Below, in pieces: positions 1-8,454 of a stretch of 18,504 nt of DNA. The notes below the pieces were generated by a model. It was not told the origin of the DNA. It saw only the letters and a program-made list of their open reading frames with translations, and did no database searches. Numbering within the stretch: position 1 is the stretch's first letter; each line of letters starts with the position of its first letter. The stretch comes from Mycogone perniciosa (Eukaryota > Ascomycota > Sordariomycetes > Hypocreales > Hypocreaceae), in NCBI GenBank assembly GCA_025331125.1, contig JAOALB010000280.1:1-18504 (forward strand). Direction: 5' to 3'. The translations under genes and the position numbers were made by a program.

Positions 1-74
<74 letters not shown>
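1..74. repeat. (AAT)n microsatellite
   Basis: An uninterrupted trinucleotide AAT/TAA tract of about 24 units starts at the first base of the window and decays into TATATAA. Because the window begins inside it, the true length is unknown. It borders AT-rich, TpA-rich DNA. Confidence 0.95.
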
Positions 75-75
<1 letters not shown>

Positions 76-720
76 TATAAATTTAATTTTTTATTTATTA
101 AATTATTAAAAAGCTTAAATTATATATTCTTTTATATAATAAAATAACTAAAAGAATATTTCTTATTAATAAACTTTATATAAAGCTGTATATAAAAGTA
201 TAAAGCTAGAAATATAATATATAAATTAATTATACGCCTATATATATATATATACTATTTAATATAAGCCTTTTAAAATTATAAATATATTTTCTAAAAT
301 AGTATTATTAAAAGCTATTAAAGCTTATTATACTTTAAGCTTTACTATATACTATTTATATAATATAAATATATTAATTAAAAGCAGTAAATTAAAAGAA
401 ATCTTTACCTTTAATTAATTCAGCTATCTTTTTTAAATAATATAAAGAATATAGTATTTAATACTTAAAGATTATATATAATATTTAATAATTATTTAAA
501 TAGTACAACACTAAACTATAATTTATATTTTAATATACATGCTAATAAAGATTATTTATATAGTTTTAAAAAGTAAATTTAAAGGGCATTAAAATATAGT
601 AAAGTTTAAGCTGTATTTGCTAAAAAGTTAAATAGGCTAAGAAAGTATAAACCATTTTTTAAGTAAATAAATATAATCCGCGCGCGCCTTTAAAAAAATA
701 AATAAATTACTTATAATTAA
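75..720. other. AT-rich RIP-type sequence, no gene seen
   Basis: The stretch is dominated by TA, AA and TT steps with few CA or TG dinucleotides, which is what RIP of repeated DNA leaves in ascomycetes. I see no open frame or motif I can name. A short CG-alternating run near 679-687 stands out against the AT background. It is probably an old inactivated repeat. Confidence 0.6.
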
Positions 721-1688
721 TTTACTATAGGTATAGGATTTAAACGTAAAGCCTACGCCATTCAAGGCATTATTATAGGCTTTTTAAGGTCAAAGGGGAT
801 TCTTATTCAGTCGAGCTTATACCTCATAACAGCGCAGCCGAGTTATAAGACGGCATAAACTGTTACGACTTAAAGGGCGGGATAAGGTTAATATCTCTAT
901 TGTACTGTAAGGGTAAAGGAAGCTCTAGGAGCCCTACGTGAATGTGACGATCCAGGCTGATTCCTAACAACCAAACCGAGGCGTGCAGGGTTTTTATTAG
1001 CAGAGGTTAGGGATAAATACTGAGCAGTAGTAACGTTATTACTATTCTATAGAACTGGTGGGTTCAGGTAAATAATTGTATTAATGACTGTCTAAGTAAC
1101 TATACTAAATGATCGTGACTTATCTAGTCTTATATATAAAGGAGATATATAATGAGAGTATCTGGATTATGTATGGACCATGGTCGAGTTGGATTACCTT
1201 GGCTTACAGTCCGTGATCCAAGTGATCCTTAGTCCCAAGTAACCTAGGTAATCCTCTCTGATTGGGCGTTCGTTCCGTCATTCTTCCGGGGTACGTACCG
1301 CCCTGAACCCTTTATGCGACCATAGGAGGGTCGGGTTGTGACGGTGAAGCTATAGCTACAGTAAATCCGTCGGTGCGTACCACGTGACCCCAGTCACATG
1401 TATAGGCACTGACTTCGCGTCAGGGCCTTACGGGCATTCGTGGCGTCACGGTCAGTACTAGTATACATTTCTAGCCTAAGTGATTCCCAGTCTAGGGTTA
1501 TCCTGACAATAGCCAGTCAGCCCAGCTTACGCAGTCGGCCCGCCTAGTGTATTAATCTCTGAAAGCCTCCAAGCTTCCTAGGCTGCCACGAAGGTCTTTT
1601 ATCCCTCATATCTGGCCATATGACAAGCCCCTTGACGTTCCGTGGCGCTCTTTAACCGAGATACCTGACAATAAGTGGGCTTTCGTGT
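721..1688. other. Balanced-composition intergenic stretch
   Basis: GC content rises sharply compared with 1-720. I find no convincing coding frame. It holds several short symmetric elements: the inverted repeat at 1191-1254, a perfect 10-bp palindrome GGTACGTACC at 1290-1299, a CACGTG E-box at 1381-1386 and a CTGAC/GTCAG hairpin at 1409-1423. The 861-969 segment begins TGTTACGACT and ends TAACA, which resembles a short LTR, but the flanking 5-mers do not match, so no LTR is called. Confidence 0.4.
1191..1254. repeat. Inverted repeat with 9-bp perfect arms
   Basis: GGATTACCT at 1191-1199 is exactly complementary to AGGTAATCC at 1246-1254. The pairing extends imperfectly inward (TTGGCTTAC against GTAACCTA). 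The loop contains a direct repeat, GTGATCC at 1213-1219 and 1222-1228. No adjacent gene explains it. It could be part of a degraded transposon end or chance. Confidence 0.6.
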
Positions 1689-1937
1689 ATGATGGGAAGC
1701 AAGTTCTCCCGTCTTAGAGTTTGGGCGACATTTTTGTCTTGTTCCCGTGGCGGAGGTTTGTGCATAGTCCTCGTTCATTGTATGCTATTCCTATCTGTAT
1801 GCGGGCCCTATGATCCAAAAACCTATTCTGCAATCCCAAACAAAAGGAGAATAGTAAAAACTGGACAAAGTACGTTCTTATCACACCATCCTATATTTGC
1901 AAGTAACCCTGGTACATATTTTATGTGTGCCCCCTGA
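1689..1937 (+). CDS. Doubtful small ORF, 82 residues
   Basis: This open frame starts with ATGATG and encodes 82 residues with a hydrophobic, cysteine-containing stretch at about residues 13-38 and a polar tail. A signal-anchor-like segment is conceivable, but the hydrophobic run is broken by Arg and Gly residues and is not typical of a signal peptide. I recognise no family. It faces away from the KP4-like gene at 2038-2475 and has no supporting promoter motif I can point to. It may simply be a chance frame in intergenic DNA. Confidence 0.15.
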   Translation: MMGSKFSRLRVWATFLSCSRGGGLCIVLVHCMLFLSVCGPYDPKTYSAIPNKRRIVKTGQSTFLSHHPIFASNPGTYFMCAP

Positions 1938-2037
1938 TAAGCTGAAACCTCCGACTGGCTGAAACACTAAATACATTCATTCTAGCAACTCAACCAATTT
2001 CTAATTCTAAGAAAAAAAATCCATATTGTTCAACAGT

Positions 2038-2475
2038 TTAGCAAGCCCAATAGCATGATCCGACCTTATCAGCACTGACGAAATTGATAGTCAATTCTCC
2101 ATCCTTCACATTATTATTTCCCTGGGGAAAATAATAAGGCACGCTCCCGCACAATCCGCACTTATTCTTCAGGTAAGGAATCAGAGTTTTGATAACGCGT
2201 CCAGGCGCACCGCCAGTGTTCTGGAGGAAGCTGCAGGTGGAGACATATGATGGTGCAACTCCATTGACGGTAGTCTGAGTTTTGAAGCAGCTAATATGTT
2301 CGCCGTTCTGATACCAACGATCATCGGGGATTGACATAATGGCGTTGTAGTGATCGGTCGTTGATTGATAGATATGCGCCTCAGGACAACGAGCATTGCC
2401 TGCACAGTTGATGCCTAGAGCGTTTGCTCCAGCGAAAACCATCAAAGTTGATAGAAAATGGGTAAAAGATACCAT
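2038..2475 (-). CDS. KP4-like killer toxin family secreted protein
   Basis: The 145-residue single-exon protein has a hydrophobic signal peptide at residues 1-19 (cleavage predicted after ANA), giving a mature protein that begins LGINC. That start, the CGLCGS motif at residues 106-111 and the DGELTINFVS stretch near 125-134 are the hallmarks of the KP4 family. The founding member is the Ustilago maydis virus-encoded killer toxin, reported to block calcium channels, and many ascomycetes carry chromosomal homologues of mostly untested role. Eight cysteines (24, 30, 63, 81, 106, 109, 141, 145) remain in the mature chain, against ten in classical KP4, so one disulfide may be missing. The start codon has A at -3 and G at +4. 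The frame is undamaged, although RIP-broken elements lie on both sides. Family assignment is strong. Toxic activity is not shown by sequence alone. Confidence 0.88.
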   Translation of the reverse strand: MVSFTHFLSTLMVFAGANALGINCAGNARCPEAHIYQSTTDHYNAIMSIPDDRWYQNGEHISCFKTQTTVNGVAPSYVSTCSFLQNTGGAPGRVIKTLIPYLKNKCGLCGSVPYYFPQGNNNVKDGELTINFVSADKVGSCYWAC

Positions 2476-2999
2476 TTTGAAGATGATTTGGTGATTTGTG
2501 TAGAAGAGGCTTGAGATAATGCTGGTTTGGCTTGATAGTAGAAACTGGAGTAGAATTCTGATGATATATATGTCGGAATGCGCTTGCTTTATAGTCAGTC
2601 GAATTATGTATAATAGCTACATGGAATCTTTCAATTCAGCAATTACTAATACCATATGCCGGTCCATCCGGAGATGCTATACCCTTGCCTCCTTGAAGCT
2701 AGTTTAGCCCAGTTCAACGAGTTCAACGACGCCTTATTGCCCGATTCTTTAGTATGCCCCTGACAATTGGAATTGAAAACCATTATAGACCATTCCCAAC
2801 TAGATCGACTATGTATGTCAGATGGTCTTGAACCTTGATAGGATTTAGAAGGTGGAAGTAGTAGTAGTATCAGTTGTGCGAGGTAGAACCCAGCATGCAC
2901 GGATGAAAAATATGCAATTCACAAAAATACTACGGGGACGAAGAAGTTTTGATATGAGTGTAGTATTTAGACAGTATCTAACAACATCAGCACTAGAGG
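2476..2999. other. Intergenic region between KP4-like gene and LINE relic
   Basis: It contains the presumed KP4-like promoter and a tandem duplication of GTTCAACGA (2712-2720 and 2721-2729). Open frames here on both strands show no recognisable domain. The frame that runs into the reverse transcriptase from 2852 has no RT similarity before about position 3000, so the LINE junction is placed there approximately. Confidence 0.4.
2564..2571 (-). promoter_or_regulatory. Candidate TATA box of the KP4-like gene
   Basis: An ATATATAT tract lies about 90 bp upstream of the KP4-like start codon on the minus strand, a plausible TATA position for a fungal gene with a short leader. It is the only TATA-like element close to the start. 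No experimental or motif-score support is available. Confidence 0.3.
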
Positions 3000-4760
3000 T
3001 AAAGACCCCACTCCTGGGAACAGGATGGGCCAGCAACAAACGCTTTGGATACGCAGACGACGTCGCCTTCCTGGCCACAGGCCCTTACACGGGCTATACC
3101 TCGGTAATGCTACAGAACGAGTTGGACCGAGCGGTCCGGTGGGGTCAGGAAAACGCAATCTCCTTCGCTCCAGACAAAGCCGAACTCCTCCACTTTCACA
3201 GGAGACGCGGACCTAATCCTCAACACCCAGTGACACTGGAAGGAAGATAGGTCAACCCCGAAGAGTATATAAAATGGCTCGGCGTCGTTCTCGACCTTAA
3301 GCTGTCGTTTAAAAAACACGTGGAGGCCTAGGCGGGCAAGGCCCTAAAGACGGCCAACTTCCTAAAGAGCCTCAACAAGACCCGAAAAGGCTCCCCCCCC
3401 CAATATAGTGGCCATGGCGGCTAAGGCCTGCGTACTACTAGTCGCCCTGTATAGTATAGAGGCGTAGTGGCCCGGCTTAGAGAGAGAATCCAGGAATAAC
3501 CCTGGCAGGATAGTGAGTACAGGCGTTAATAACCTTGCAGCTAAACTAGACAAAGCCTTTAAAACTGCAGCCCGCGCTATCCTTCCGGTCTGGAAGACTA
3601 CCCCTGTCCCTGTGCTTCACAGAGAGTCCAGCATCCTAGCCGCATTTACAGTCCTCGCCTAGGCGAGACTGAGAAACGCCGCCCAACTCGCGGGTCTGGA
3701 CCGTTCCCACCCGCTAACCGACAGGATTAACAGACTAAACGTCCGGCTCCCTGCGACTCGCCTATAGAGGATAGCCAGACTTGTCGGCAGGTCTATCCGA
3801 CCTACTCTCTTCGCCTATAAACCCCGTTTTATTAGAGCCGGCCCGAGCTTTAAGATACTCGGGAAAGAGGTGGCCACGCGGAAATACCTCGAACTAATAG
3901 ACTTGTTGCCAGCCTTAATGGCAGTGGCCTATTTAGACGGCTCTTAACTCGACGGGAAGACTGGATGGGGAGCAGCAGTGTACTACAGAGCCAAAGTCTA
4001 TAAGGACTGCGGGCCACTCGCTAACGCAGAGGTCTACGACGTAGAAGCTGTGGGAGCTGTTAAGGCGATTAGAATAGCAGCCGGACTTGCAAGGAATAAC
4101 CCTAGAATTAACGAAATACATGTCTTTCTTGACAATACATCAGTGGTCAGAGGCCTGCTGGGCGAAGCCCCAACCTTATTACAAGGAGAGTTTATGCGGT
4201 TTTAATGCATAGCAGAAGAGATATACTCCTGTAAGGTATTTGTTTCCTAGGTGCTAGGCTATAAGGATATATAAGGCAATAAAATAGCAGATAAACTAGC
4301 GAAAGAAGGGACGGCCTGCAACCTCCCCTTTTAGAGTTAGAGCAGTCTGGCGCACATTAAACGCTAAGCAAAAGCGGAAAGAATAACCCTCCGGGAGAAG
4401 TACTGGGAGGCGAATGCCCCGGAAAGCTACTAACTGTAAGGCCTAGGAGCACTTATAGATCCCCTAGAACTAAAACTCCCCCAACCTATCTTGCACAGGC
4501 TGCTGGCAGAAAGGTCTAGTTACAGAAACTTCTAAAGCTACTACAACCGTTTTGGCTACAACATGCAATCCCATTGCAGATACGGCTCCCCCAAGGAGCC
4601 AGGGCACTTCGCCGAATGCCGTATAACAAGGAGATTTTCCCCCAAAACACCGAGAGGCGAGAGATTAGTTATATACCTACTAGGACCTAAAAGAAGCGAG
4701 GCTTTCTAAAAGCTGGTGGAGGATATAAACCTATATAGTCCCCCTTTACAAGATATATAA
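3000..4760 (+). pseudogene. Tad1-like LINE ORF2 relic (RT, RNase H, zinc knuckle), RIP-broken
   Basis: This is the 3' part of a non-LTR retrotransposon polyprotein. The endonuclease and the N-terminal RT motifs are missing, so the copy is 5'-truncated. The RT catalytic YADD box is at 3050-3061. After RT comes the WLGV segment (about 3275), a connection region, and RNase H with its four acidic residues at 3936 (D), 4029 (E), 4131 (D) and 4290 (D). A C-terminal CCHC knuckle follows at 4575-4620, where the second cysteine reads Tyr (TAC, 4581). The frame shifts by one base at a run of nine C (3393-3401). Sixteen premature stops interrupt it (3248, 3329, 3465, 3660, 3765, 3945, 4203, 4248, 4272, 4332, 4338, 4365, 4431, 4437, 4533, 4707), all TAG or TAA. 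The conserved RNase H histidine of the GHxGxxGN region is Tyr (4260). Every lesion fits C-to-T or G-to-A change, so RIP is the likely cause. Confidence 0.9.
3393..3401 (+). repeat. Poly-C tract with frameshift
   Basis: A run of nine C separates the RT-side reading frame (codon starts 2 mod 3) from the downstream frame that carries RNase H (codon starts 0 mod 3). A one-base expansion by slippage explains the shift. Confidence 0.75.
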
Positions 4761-4915
4761 TGAAAAAACATATAAATTTTCCTTTGTCCAGCGAAACGTA
4801 GCGAACAGATACCTAAGCCACTGGCTCCTACCGACCTTTTGCCCAGACGAGGCTTCTGTATGTAGATACATAGTGGTCGTAAATAGTAATAAAAAAAGAG
4901 CATAGACACCATACT
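4761..4915 (+). other. 3' tail of first LINE copy
   Basis: After the terminal TAA the segment CCTTTGTCCAGCGAAACG (4781-4798) closely matches 8253-8270 behind the second LINE copy, 16 of 18 bases. This suggests a conserved 3' untranslated element, possibly recognised by the reverse transcriptase. The tail ends near an A-rich run (4890-4900). The exact 3' junction and target-site duplication could not be set. Confidence 0.6.
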
Positions 4916-5007
4916 AAAGGAATGTTGACATAGCAGAACCGACAGTCATCTAATTGATTTGACAGATCTGGCTATAAAGTCATGACCCTACTTGAGAACT
5001 CAACCGC

Positions 5008-5346
5008 CTATTTCGAAGGCCACGCAGGACAGAAGATAGATGACATCGAACGTTTCAGTACAATCGCGCCGTCATTCGGTATAGACCCTAATTGATCGCC
5101 CGAGCATCCAGGCCCCGTGTATATAGTGCAGTACTGCAAAAACATTTCGTGGTATAGTCCTTGCACACTCAGAGTATACCCAGAGGGATAGTCATAGTGG
5201 TAAGGAGCACATTGTCCCGAAACGGTGAACGGATTATTGCCACAATTGCGAACGGCGACGCCAGGGCAAACGCGGATAGTTGCTGCATCACATATGACTG
5301 CAAAAGCCAGCAGATGGAACGCACTGAGTTGGAATGGAAGTTGCAT
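5008..5346 (-). CDS. Small secreted cysteine-rich protein, candidate effector
   Basis: This intact 112-residue single-exon protein has a typical signal peptide, with a hydrophobic core at about residues 5-18 and likely cleavage around residues 19-22. The mature part is about 90 residues and contains six cysteines (27, 35, 46, 73, 81, 106), an even number suited to three disulfides. It is rich in Gly, Pro and Tyr, with a YTGPGCSGD segment at about 76-84. I do not recognise a named family. Size, secretion signal and cysteine content fit fungal effector-like or antimicrobial small secreted proteins. It lies about 100 bp downstream of a dead LINE and points toward it. No RIP-type stop is present, which suggests recent selection or escape from RIP. 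Confidence 0.65.
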   Translation of the reverse strand: MQLPFQLSAFHLLAFAVICDAATIRVCPGVAVRNCGNNPFTVSGQCAPYHYDYPSGYTLSVQGLYHEMFLQYCTIYTGPGCSGDQLGSIPNDGAIVLKRSMSSIFCPAWPSK

Positions 5347-5926
5347 CTTTTAGGGGAGCAATTAATCTCAAATTACATAACTTAAGGAGGATTGGCTTAC
5401 CTTGCAGGGCTTTGAGTTGAAATGAATCGATAATAAGAAAATAGTAGGTAAGCTGTGGGGGGGAATTTGGAATGGATAATAAAACATATGGAGAATAAGG
5501 GAGCAGTCAGAGATTTTATAATATAATAAGAGAGTAAATTTGATATGCAGGCTATATACAGTTACAAATAGGATCTAATAAATTTAAACTATATATTAAA
5601 GTTGCTCCGCGTTGATCAAAGCTAACTGCATTAATTACAACCAAGCAGAAATAAAGAGGTAATTTAAGGGCATAAATAACCAATATATTTACATACTAAT
5701 ATAGATGACTAGGACTTTATAGAATGCTTATATATATCAACTACACTAATTTCAGGGGGTAGTTGGATAACTATAACCAAAGTTGTATTACTTGATGAAT
5801 ATGTAGATAATATAACTCTAGGGAATAATGTAACCCTATCCCACCACCAAGTGGAGCATATTTAAGAAAATGCCTCAATGTAAGGATATATGCTCCTGAC
5901 AGAATTCTCTCAGAATCCTTCAAGCT
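5347..5926. other. Intergenic region upstream of the secreted-protein gene
   Basis: It should contain the minus-strand promoter of the 5008-5346 gene. A run of seven G lies at about 5457-5463. Short AT-rich tracts around 5516-5600 give several possible TATA elements but none is decisive. A GTAAGC splice-donor-like site on the minus strand about 50 bp before the start codon could belong to a 5' UTR intron, but no good acceptor is seen. Frames on both strands around 5771-6037 look like chance. Confidence 0.35.
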
Positions 5927-5985
5927 CACTGCTACCTTATCTATATGCAAGGATACGTGTTCTCGACCACGTCCTTTCAGAACCC
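5927..5985 (+). repeat. Diverged 59-bp repeat, unit A
   Basis: It aligns without gaps to 6301-6359 with 50 of 59 bases identical, including the shared core ATACGTGTTCTCG. A shared CCTGACA lies upstream of each unit (5895-5901 and 6290-6296), with about 21 extra bases in this copy. It probably reflects two fragments of one old repeat. Confidence 0.75.
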
Positions 5986-6044
5986 ATTTGTTAGAAGAAA
6001 AGCACGCACACAACACAAACACCACTACAACTTTCACAACAGCA

Positions 6045-6071
6045 TATCAGACGCGCCAGGCGCGTCTGATA
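6045..6071. repeat. Perfect 27-bp palindrome
   Basis: The arms TATCAGACGCGCC (6045-6057) and GGCGCGTCTGATA (6059-6071) are exact reverse complements around the single base A at 6058. The centre is GC-rich in an otherwise AT-leaning intergenic stretch, so the symmetry is unlikely to be chance. It could be a dimeric protein binding site, a cruciform-forming element, or two transposon termini fused head to head. Confidence 0.85.
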
Positions 6072-6160
6072 GGACCACAAAGTCGCAATAAGAGTCCTCA
6101 AGCGTTCGAAGAACTATTAATCATGGCAATAACAATCGTACGGTCTTGGGTCATGATGTC

Positions 6161-6168
6161 TGACGTCA
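6161..6168. promoter_or_regulatory. CRE-type palindrome TGACGTCA
   Basis: A perfect consensus site for fungal bZIP factors of the ATF/CREB type lies about 90 bp to the right of the 27-bp palindrome. No intact gene starts close by on either strand, so a regulatory role is unproven. Confidence 0.35.
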
Positions 6169-6300
6169 CCGTAAAGGCGCCTTACACAGGAAGGCAGACC
6201 TTAGTCCTAAGCTAAGATATCAACTAATAGTATTAGTAACTGAGTAGAATGATTGAAAAGGGTTAGTGTGGGTGGATATGTTGAATATCCCTGACAAACC

Positions 6301-6359
6301 CACTGTTACCTTGTCAATATGCAAGCATACGTGTTCTCGGCCTCATCCTTCCAAAACCC
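6301..6359 (+). repeat. Diverged 59-bp repeat, unit B
   Basis: Partner of 5927-5985 in direct orientation, 374 bp downstream, with 9 mismatches and no gap. Five of the differences are transitions of the C/T or G/A type. Confidence 0.75.
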
Positions 6360-7146
6360 TCAAGCTAAATGCGCTACCACCTTGCACAAAACGGCATAAT
6401 TCCTCCACTATATTAATTGGTTGCTATGATAAGCAACTAACCCTTGTATTTATTGATAAAATTTACGTCTCTATCCTCAAAATCGTATGTCTATAAAAAT
6501 ACCCGTGAATATGGATCCTCGGTACCTGAACTGTTTGGCGAAGCTAAACAGTTGGCCATAAAGGTCCTGATACGCTATGCAACTTTAATACGGAACTACC
6601 AATCAGCAATTAACAGTGTGAGAGCACATAGAAGGCTTTAAAATAATAGAATTCGACACTATTGTTATTCCTAAGTGACGTAGGAAAAGTGGCTACTTGA
6701 AATACGTAAAATTTGATCAGGAAATTGGTGCTTGAAAGCTGCTAATTTAAACGTCATTAATTTACAGCTTTCGTCACTGTTTTCTTGGTTTTATCATAAT
6801 AATTGACGATCTTTTTACAGCATCAATTTATTCCATTGATAGAAATAGGTTTATGTAAAGCTGCCTATAGGAAATATTGGCCGTATATATTCCGATAAAG
6901 ATGACTATTTATATAGGTCTAAATGTTTATTTATCTATGAAACCCACTTTTTGGCCCGACCCTTGTTATTATACACTAGTATTTATTTTTAATTCCGAAG
7001 TATAGCCTAATGTTAAATAAGCTAAACTTACGGAGTATTATTTTAACCTTTAATCCTTCACATGAATTATAATAGCTGGCTAGGCATAAAACTACCTATA
7101 TATAAACACTTTAAATTGTTTAAATAATGTATTTCTGTGGTTTGCC
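6360..7146. other. Intergenic region, no recognised gene
   Basis: AT-leaning sequence without the extreme CA/TG loss of the right half of the window. Small frames around 6444-6641 give a peptide I cannot relate to any family. Apart from the hairpin at 6529-6553 I see no supported feature. Confidence 0.4.
6529..6553. repeat. Short inverted repeat (hairpin)
   Basis: AACTGTTT (6529-6536) pairs perfectly with AAACAGTT (6546-6553) around a 9-base loop. The function is unknown and no T-run follows that would suggest a terminator. Confidence 0.4.
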
Positions 7147-8222
7147 TAGTTCGTCGAGGAAAACACACACATAACTATACAACAAAGACCCAGTTGCCCC
7201 TCGAAACACACCCGTTTAGAAGATGCTGCTGCATTAACTCGCCAATGCACACGCCCTAGCCGCCTGCCCTCTCTTCCCAATGATATACCTCACAGCACAG
7301 ACCTTCTTCACCTCGGTAAGGAGAAGGCGGCTGCTGCCCATATTAACTTCATCGAGTCACTCCCTGCGTCCGCAATAGTGATATACTCCGACGGCTCCCT
7401 ATTAAAGGGTAACGTAGGCCGAGGCACAGCAACATACTTCAAAGCTAAAGCCACTATATCCCACGGCAGGATCTAAAACGCAGAAGTTTTTGACGCTAAA
7501 GCTGTCGGTCTCTGGATGGCCGCGAAGGCAGCTCGGGCCATTATGTACACTGACCCCTCAGCCCTCGAAGCACACCTCTTCCTTGACAACAACGCTGTAG
7601 TCAGAGGCGCCCAAGGCAGGAATAACTCTCTCCCCTGCTCCTCAAGGAAGGCATTTAGGGGCATTCAACAGGTTGCGGGAGAAATCAAACCCCGCAGACT
7701 CACTATCTCCTGGGTTCCTGGACATAAAGGCATCCCCGGCAACGAAGCCGCAGATAAAGCAGCTAAGAAAGGAACAGAACTACCCCCATCAGAACACTAT
7801 AACTCCTCAGTCGCACATATGCGTAGAACCACTAGAGAGAAAAGCAAGGCCCTTTTCCACGACTATTGGGATAAAGAGGCCCCACCCAGCTACCTCAAAT
7901 GGAACCTCCCAGCCATCGACAACCCACCAGAGCTCAAGCTCCCACGTCCTATCCTACACCGGCTCCTTGCAGAAAGGTCTGGCCATGGAGATTTCCAAGA
8001 CTACCATAATCGCTTTAACCATGATACAATTACTAACTGCAGCTGTGGCTCTCCTTTTAACCCAGGCCACTTCGTCAGCTGCAGGAAAACCCGCCCTTTC
8101 CTCCCTAGCATCCCCCCTCTTCTTCTCCTCTGGAATTTCTACTCGGCCATAAAGGCCATAACGAGTTCAAAAAATTCTGGTCTGACACAGGAAGCATCAT
8201 CTTCCCCCCTGCCTCTTCCGAG
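7147..8222 (+). pseudogene. LINE ORF2 3' fragment (RNase H and zinc knuckle), lightly damaged
   Basis: In frame 1 this continues a Tad-like polyprotein C-terminus. RNase H keeps all four acidic residues: D at 7390 (in YSDGS), E at 7483, D at 7585 (LFLDN) and D at 7753 (EAADKAAKKG). The WVPGHKGIPGNEAAD segment with its histidine is intact. The C-terminal knuckle has C 8038, C 8044, H 8068 and C 8080. The only stop before the knuckle is TAA at 7474-7476, where the related copy has a sense codon and a CAA origin fits. After the knuckle the family reading moves from frame 1 to frame 3 somewhere between about 8095 and 8130, indicating a small indel. RT is absent, so this copy is more strongly 5'-truncated than the one at 3000-4760. 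The damage is far lighter, so it inserted later or belongs to another subfamily. Confidence 0.88.
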
Positions 8223-8252
8223 TCATTAGATCACCATATAGCTAGACCTTCT

Positions 8253-8372
8253 CCTTTGTTCGGCGAAACGCTGTGAACGACAGTAATGTCGGCTCCAGCC
8301 GTCCAGATGCCTAGAATGGGCCCGTGTATATAGCACCAATAGGACGTTAATAAAGACACACACACACACACA
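8253..8372 (+). other. 3' tail of second LINE copy with (AC)n end
   Basis: CCTTTGTTCGGCGAAACG at 8253-8270 matches the tail of the first copy. The element appears to end at TTAATAAAG followed by an (AC)8 tract at 8356-8372. Simple-repeat 3' ends are common in LINEs. The exact target-site duplication is not resolved. Confidence 0.6.
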
Positions 8373-8454
8373 TCCTGTCAGTGGCCTATACATAGAACAT
8401 CTTACTGCCAGTTAACCTTAACTTGAGCCTAAAGATATAATTATAAGACTAAAC

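Noticed and set aside
861..969. Possible solo LTR beginning TGTTACGACT and ending TAACA
   Set aside because: The terminal bases fit a short LTR, but the flanking five bases (TAAAC and ACCAA) do not form a target-site duplication and no second LTR or gag-pol is seen.
2852..2999. Plus-strand open frame running into the RT domain as its natural N-terminus
   Set aside because: The peptide before about position 3000 has no RT character and lacks the preceding RT motifs, so it is flanking DNA fused by chance to a truncated element.
5771..6215. Small frames on both strands of 76-88 residues
   Set aside because: They overlap the 59-bp repeat and the palindrome, have no domain, and contradict each other in strand.
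6444..6641. 65-residue plus-strand frame with a helical, basic C-terminus
   Set aside because: No recognisable family, it overlaps a hairpin, and there is no start context or neighbour to support it.
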